Assembly (NCBI GenBank): GCA_026990885.1 | Contig: JALXCO010000200.1 | Coordinates: forward strand, 1 to 16,351 | From: Desulfurococcales archaeon | GTDB taxonomy: Archaea; Thermoproteota; Thermoprotei_A; Sulfolobales; AG1 | Direction: 5' to 3' | DNA length: 16,351 bases | Translations under genes and position numbers: made by a program | Notes under the pieces: generated by a model | What the model was told of the DNA's origin: nothing | The model's input: the letters and a program-made list of their open reading frames with translations, nothing else | Databases searched by the model: none | In this document: piece by piece, positions 14,865 to 16,351 of the stretch | Layout of the letters: each line of letters begins with the position of its first letter | Numbering within the stretch: position 1 is the first letter of the stretch

Positions 14865-16012
14865 TATTCCAACCTTTTTCTGATAAGATCCATAACAGCA
14901 TTTATCTGCTCCAGAACGTCTTTCCCAACCTTCTCAACTGTTTTATCTCCGCTCTCGATGATCATTGATGCAACCCTCTCCCTAGTGGCTTCGAGATCTC
15001 TATAGATCTCGTTTAGCCTCTCCTCAAGAAACCTAGACATTGGTGCCCTCGGGAATGATGATATATAGCTCACTATCTCTCTCACACTTATCTTTATCTC
15101 CTCGAGCTCTCTAAGGTATTTATGCGGTGTCTTGAGCTCCTCACTAAGTATAAGGTTTACCTTTTCGAAGTCCTCTATATCTTTTGGGGCTATATACTTT
15201 AGGACAAGTAGATCTTCCTCCACAGCCTTATACCTGTTGTTAAGCAGAGCGTTTGCGGCGATTACCTTAAGCGATTTTCCTTTTCTACGGTCCGACAGGT
15301 GTATCCCTTTGGATTCTAGTATGGCGAAGATCTTGATTAGCTTCGTTTTTATGGGTTCAAGGCTCACATTAAATATCTCTTTATTTATTTCCATTAGATC
15401 GCTCATAGACATTACCGGCTCGATCTTCTCTACCTCCTTCTCCAGCTTCCAGGTGTAGTTCAATAGATCTTTCCAGAGCTCGTCAGAGATCGGCTTCACA
15501 TGCTGTCTCAGAAGCATTCTATCGTATAAAGCCTCTAGCTCAGGATCATCAGGGACCTCGTTGCTAGCCCCAAAGAGAGACCATAGAGGGACCTTTATCT
15601 CTGTATAACCATCATACAGGACTCTTTCGTTCAATATAGAGAGTATAGAGTTCAATATAGCGGAGTTGGCCTTGAATATCTCGTCGAGGAAAACTATCTC
15701 TGCTTCGGGAAGCTTATGTTTAGTTATCCTAATATACTTGCCCTGCTTCAACGCATTTATATCGAGGGGCCCAAAAAGCTCTGATGGTTCGGTGAACTTC
15801 GTTAATAGGTATATGAATATCTTTGCATTCAGGAGCTGTGCAGCTCTTCTTATAAGGGCGCTTTTCGCTGTTCCAGGCTCTCCTATTAGTACTGTGTGTT
15901 CTCCTGTAACTAGGGATAAAAGTATTACTTTAACCTCTTCATCTCTCCCTATGAAAGGCTTCTGAAGTTCCTGGTGGAAGGTATTTAGCTTTGTCATTAG
16001 CTCTTCTTTCAT
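14864..16012 (-). CDS. MoxR-family AAA+ ATPase (RavA-like)
   Basis: This 382-residue hexameric ATPase probably acts as a chaperone with the VWA protein encoded next, for example in metal-centre insertion or complex assembly. Walker A is GEPGTAKS (44-51) and Walker B is IVFLDE (106-111). Sensor 1 is GASNE (148-152) and the arginine finger is in YDRML (163-167). The FTEPSELFGPLDI and LPEAEIVFLDEIFKANSAI stretches closely follow the Escherichia coli RavA pattern, placing it in that branch of MoxR. The C-terminal third (about 250-382) is helical and charged. Upstream, a minus-strand TTTATAAC-like box around 16054-16061 gives a leader of about 20 nt to the ATG at 16012; ATG 15997 is an alternative. 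It is the first gene of a two-gene operon. Confidence 0.88.
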   Translation of the reverse strand: MKEELMTKLNTFHQELQKPFIGRDEEVKVILLSLVTGEHTVLIGEPGTAKSALIRRAAQLLNAKIFIYLLTKFTEPSELFGPLDINALKQGKYIRITKHKLPEAEIVFLDEIFKANSAILNSILSILNERVLYDGYTEIKVPLWSLFGASNEVPDDPELEALYDRMLLRQHVKPISDELWKDLLNYTWKLEKEVEKIEPVMSMSDLMEINKEIFNVSLEPIKTKLIKIFAILESKGIHLSDRRKGKSLKVIAANALLNNRYKAVEEDLLVLKYIAPKDIEDFEKVNLILSEELKTPHKYLRELEEIKISVREIVSYISSFPRAPMSRFLEERLNEIYRDLEATRERVASMIIESGDKTVEKVGKDVLEQINAVMDLIRKRLE

Positions 16013-16154
16013 TTATTTCACACTGCTATTTTATTCTAGTATGTTTGAAAAGTTATAAATTCAACTCCATTATATCCGCTCAATATTGGTAGATATGTCT
16101 ATACATGGAAATAAATAAATATAGACTTGTATATTGTTGAATGGAGAGTAACTT
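16013..16154. promoter_or_regulatory. Divergent intergenic region between moxR and the rightmost gene
   Basis: This 142-bp A/T-rich gap carries a leftward TATA-like box near 16054-16061. A rightward AAATAAATATAG stretch lies near 16112-16125. GGAG at 16143-16146 is a Shine-Dalgarno 8 nt before the ATG at 16155. No other gene is seen in it. Confidence 0.4.
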
Positions 16155-16351
16155 ATGGATAGAACCACTATAGCCGTCGATAGGGATGTTGTTAGAAAAT
16201 TATCCAAGATAGTTAGGAAATACAACATGGTTCTATCCTCCTTCTCCTCTGAAGCCCTAAGCACGGCGGGAGAGCTTCTGGAGATGGGCATCACCCCCAC
16301 AGATTTAAGAAATATAATGAAGCTTCTGAAGCTGGGCATGCTGTTCGATCT
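16155..16351 (+). CDS. Unknown protein, start only; possible ribbon-helix-helix-like N-terminus
   Basis: I do not recognise this gene. The frame opens with ATG at 16155, has a GGAG Shine-Dalgarno 8 nt upstream, and remains open to the window edge (65 codons). The first residues (MDRTTIAVDRDVVRKLSKIV) have the strand-then-helix pattern of ribbon-helix-helix DNA-binding proteins. The rest (SSEALSTAGELLEMGITPTDLRNI and onward) is helical, with several Leu-rich turns. It is divergent from the moxR-VWA operon, so a local regulator is possible but unproven. Confidence 0.65.
   Translation, partial: MDRTTIAVDRDVVRKLSKIVRKYNMVLSSFSSEALSTAGELLEMGITPTDLRNIMKLLKLGMLFD

Noticed and set aside
1..16351. 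CRISPR array, insertion sequence or toxin-antitoxin system
   Set aside because: No regularly spaced repeats, transposase frames or terminal inverted repeats were seen; nearly all bases are used by recognisable chromosomal genes.

Overview
The window reads as chromosomal DNA from a hyperthermophilic crenarchaeon, most likely of the Desulfurococcales/Sulfolobales side of the phylum. Supporting signs are a mevalonate kinase and an archaeal geranylgeranyl reductase very close to the Sulfolobus enzyme, a Gar1-TFB gene pair, an archaeal XerA, a DUF2070 membrane protein, a tRNA-Glu without encoded CCA, AGG/AGA and ATA codon preference, GTG/TTG starts, and TATA boxes about 25 nt before start codons (leaderless transcripts). 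I cannot name the genus. Coding density is very high and no gap exceeds about 220 bases.

Layout. Positions 2-2008 hold the 3' part of purL (purine synthesis), which meets a convergent CDF metal transporter (1982-2905). Behind that transporter on the same strand is a membrane glycosyltransferase (2947-4251). From a divergent promoter region, xerA (4330-5475, with an appended zinc ribbon) and a DUF2070 membrane protein (5522-7234) run rightward, followed by tRNA-Glu(UUC) and the geranylgeranyl reductase gene (7451-8824). A DHH phosphoesterase (8817-9827) faces them and is divergent from mevalonate kinase (9874-10914). Next come a degenerate M24 peptidase-fold protein (11003-12139), a probable 31-residue membrane protein (12182-12277), gar1 (12324-12596) and a TFB gene (12593-13546). 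A leftward operon of a RavA-like MoxR ATPase and a VWA protein (16012 to 13554) follows. The window closes with the start of a rightward gene of unknown function (16155 onward).

Functional themes. Mevalonate kinase and geranylgeranyl reductase act at the start and end of archaeal ether-lipid synthesis, and the DUF2070 protein (neutral-ceramidase-like) and the glycosyltransferase are also plausible membrane-lipid genes. Gar1 and TFB are information-processing genes. MoxR and VWA form a typical AAA+ chaperone pair.

The most unusual points are: (1) the TFB beside gar1 has the zinc-ribbon sequence framework, but all four zinc cysteines are replaced; (2) the M24 protein has lost essentially every metal ligand and should be a pseudoenzyme; (3) a tiny membrane protein sits behind a well-placed TATA box; (4) XerA carries a C-terminal zinc ribbon on a flexible linker. 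No mobile element, CRISPR array or defence island was found.
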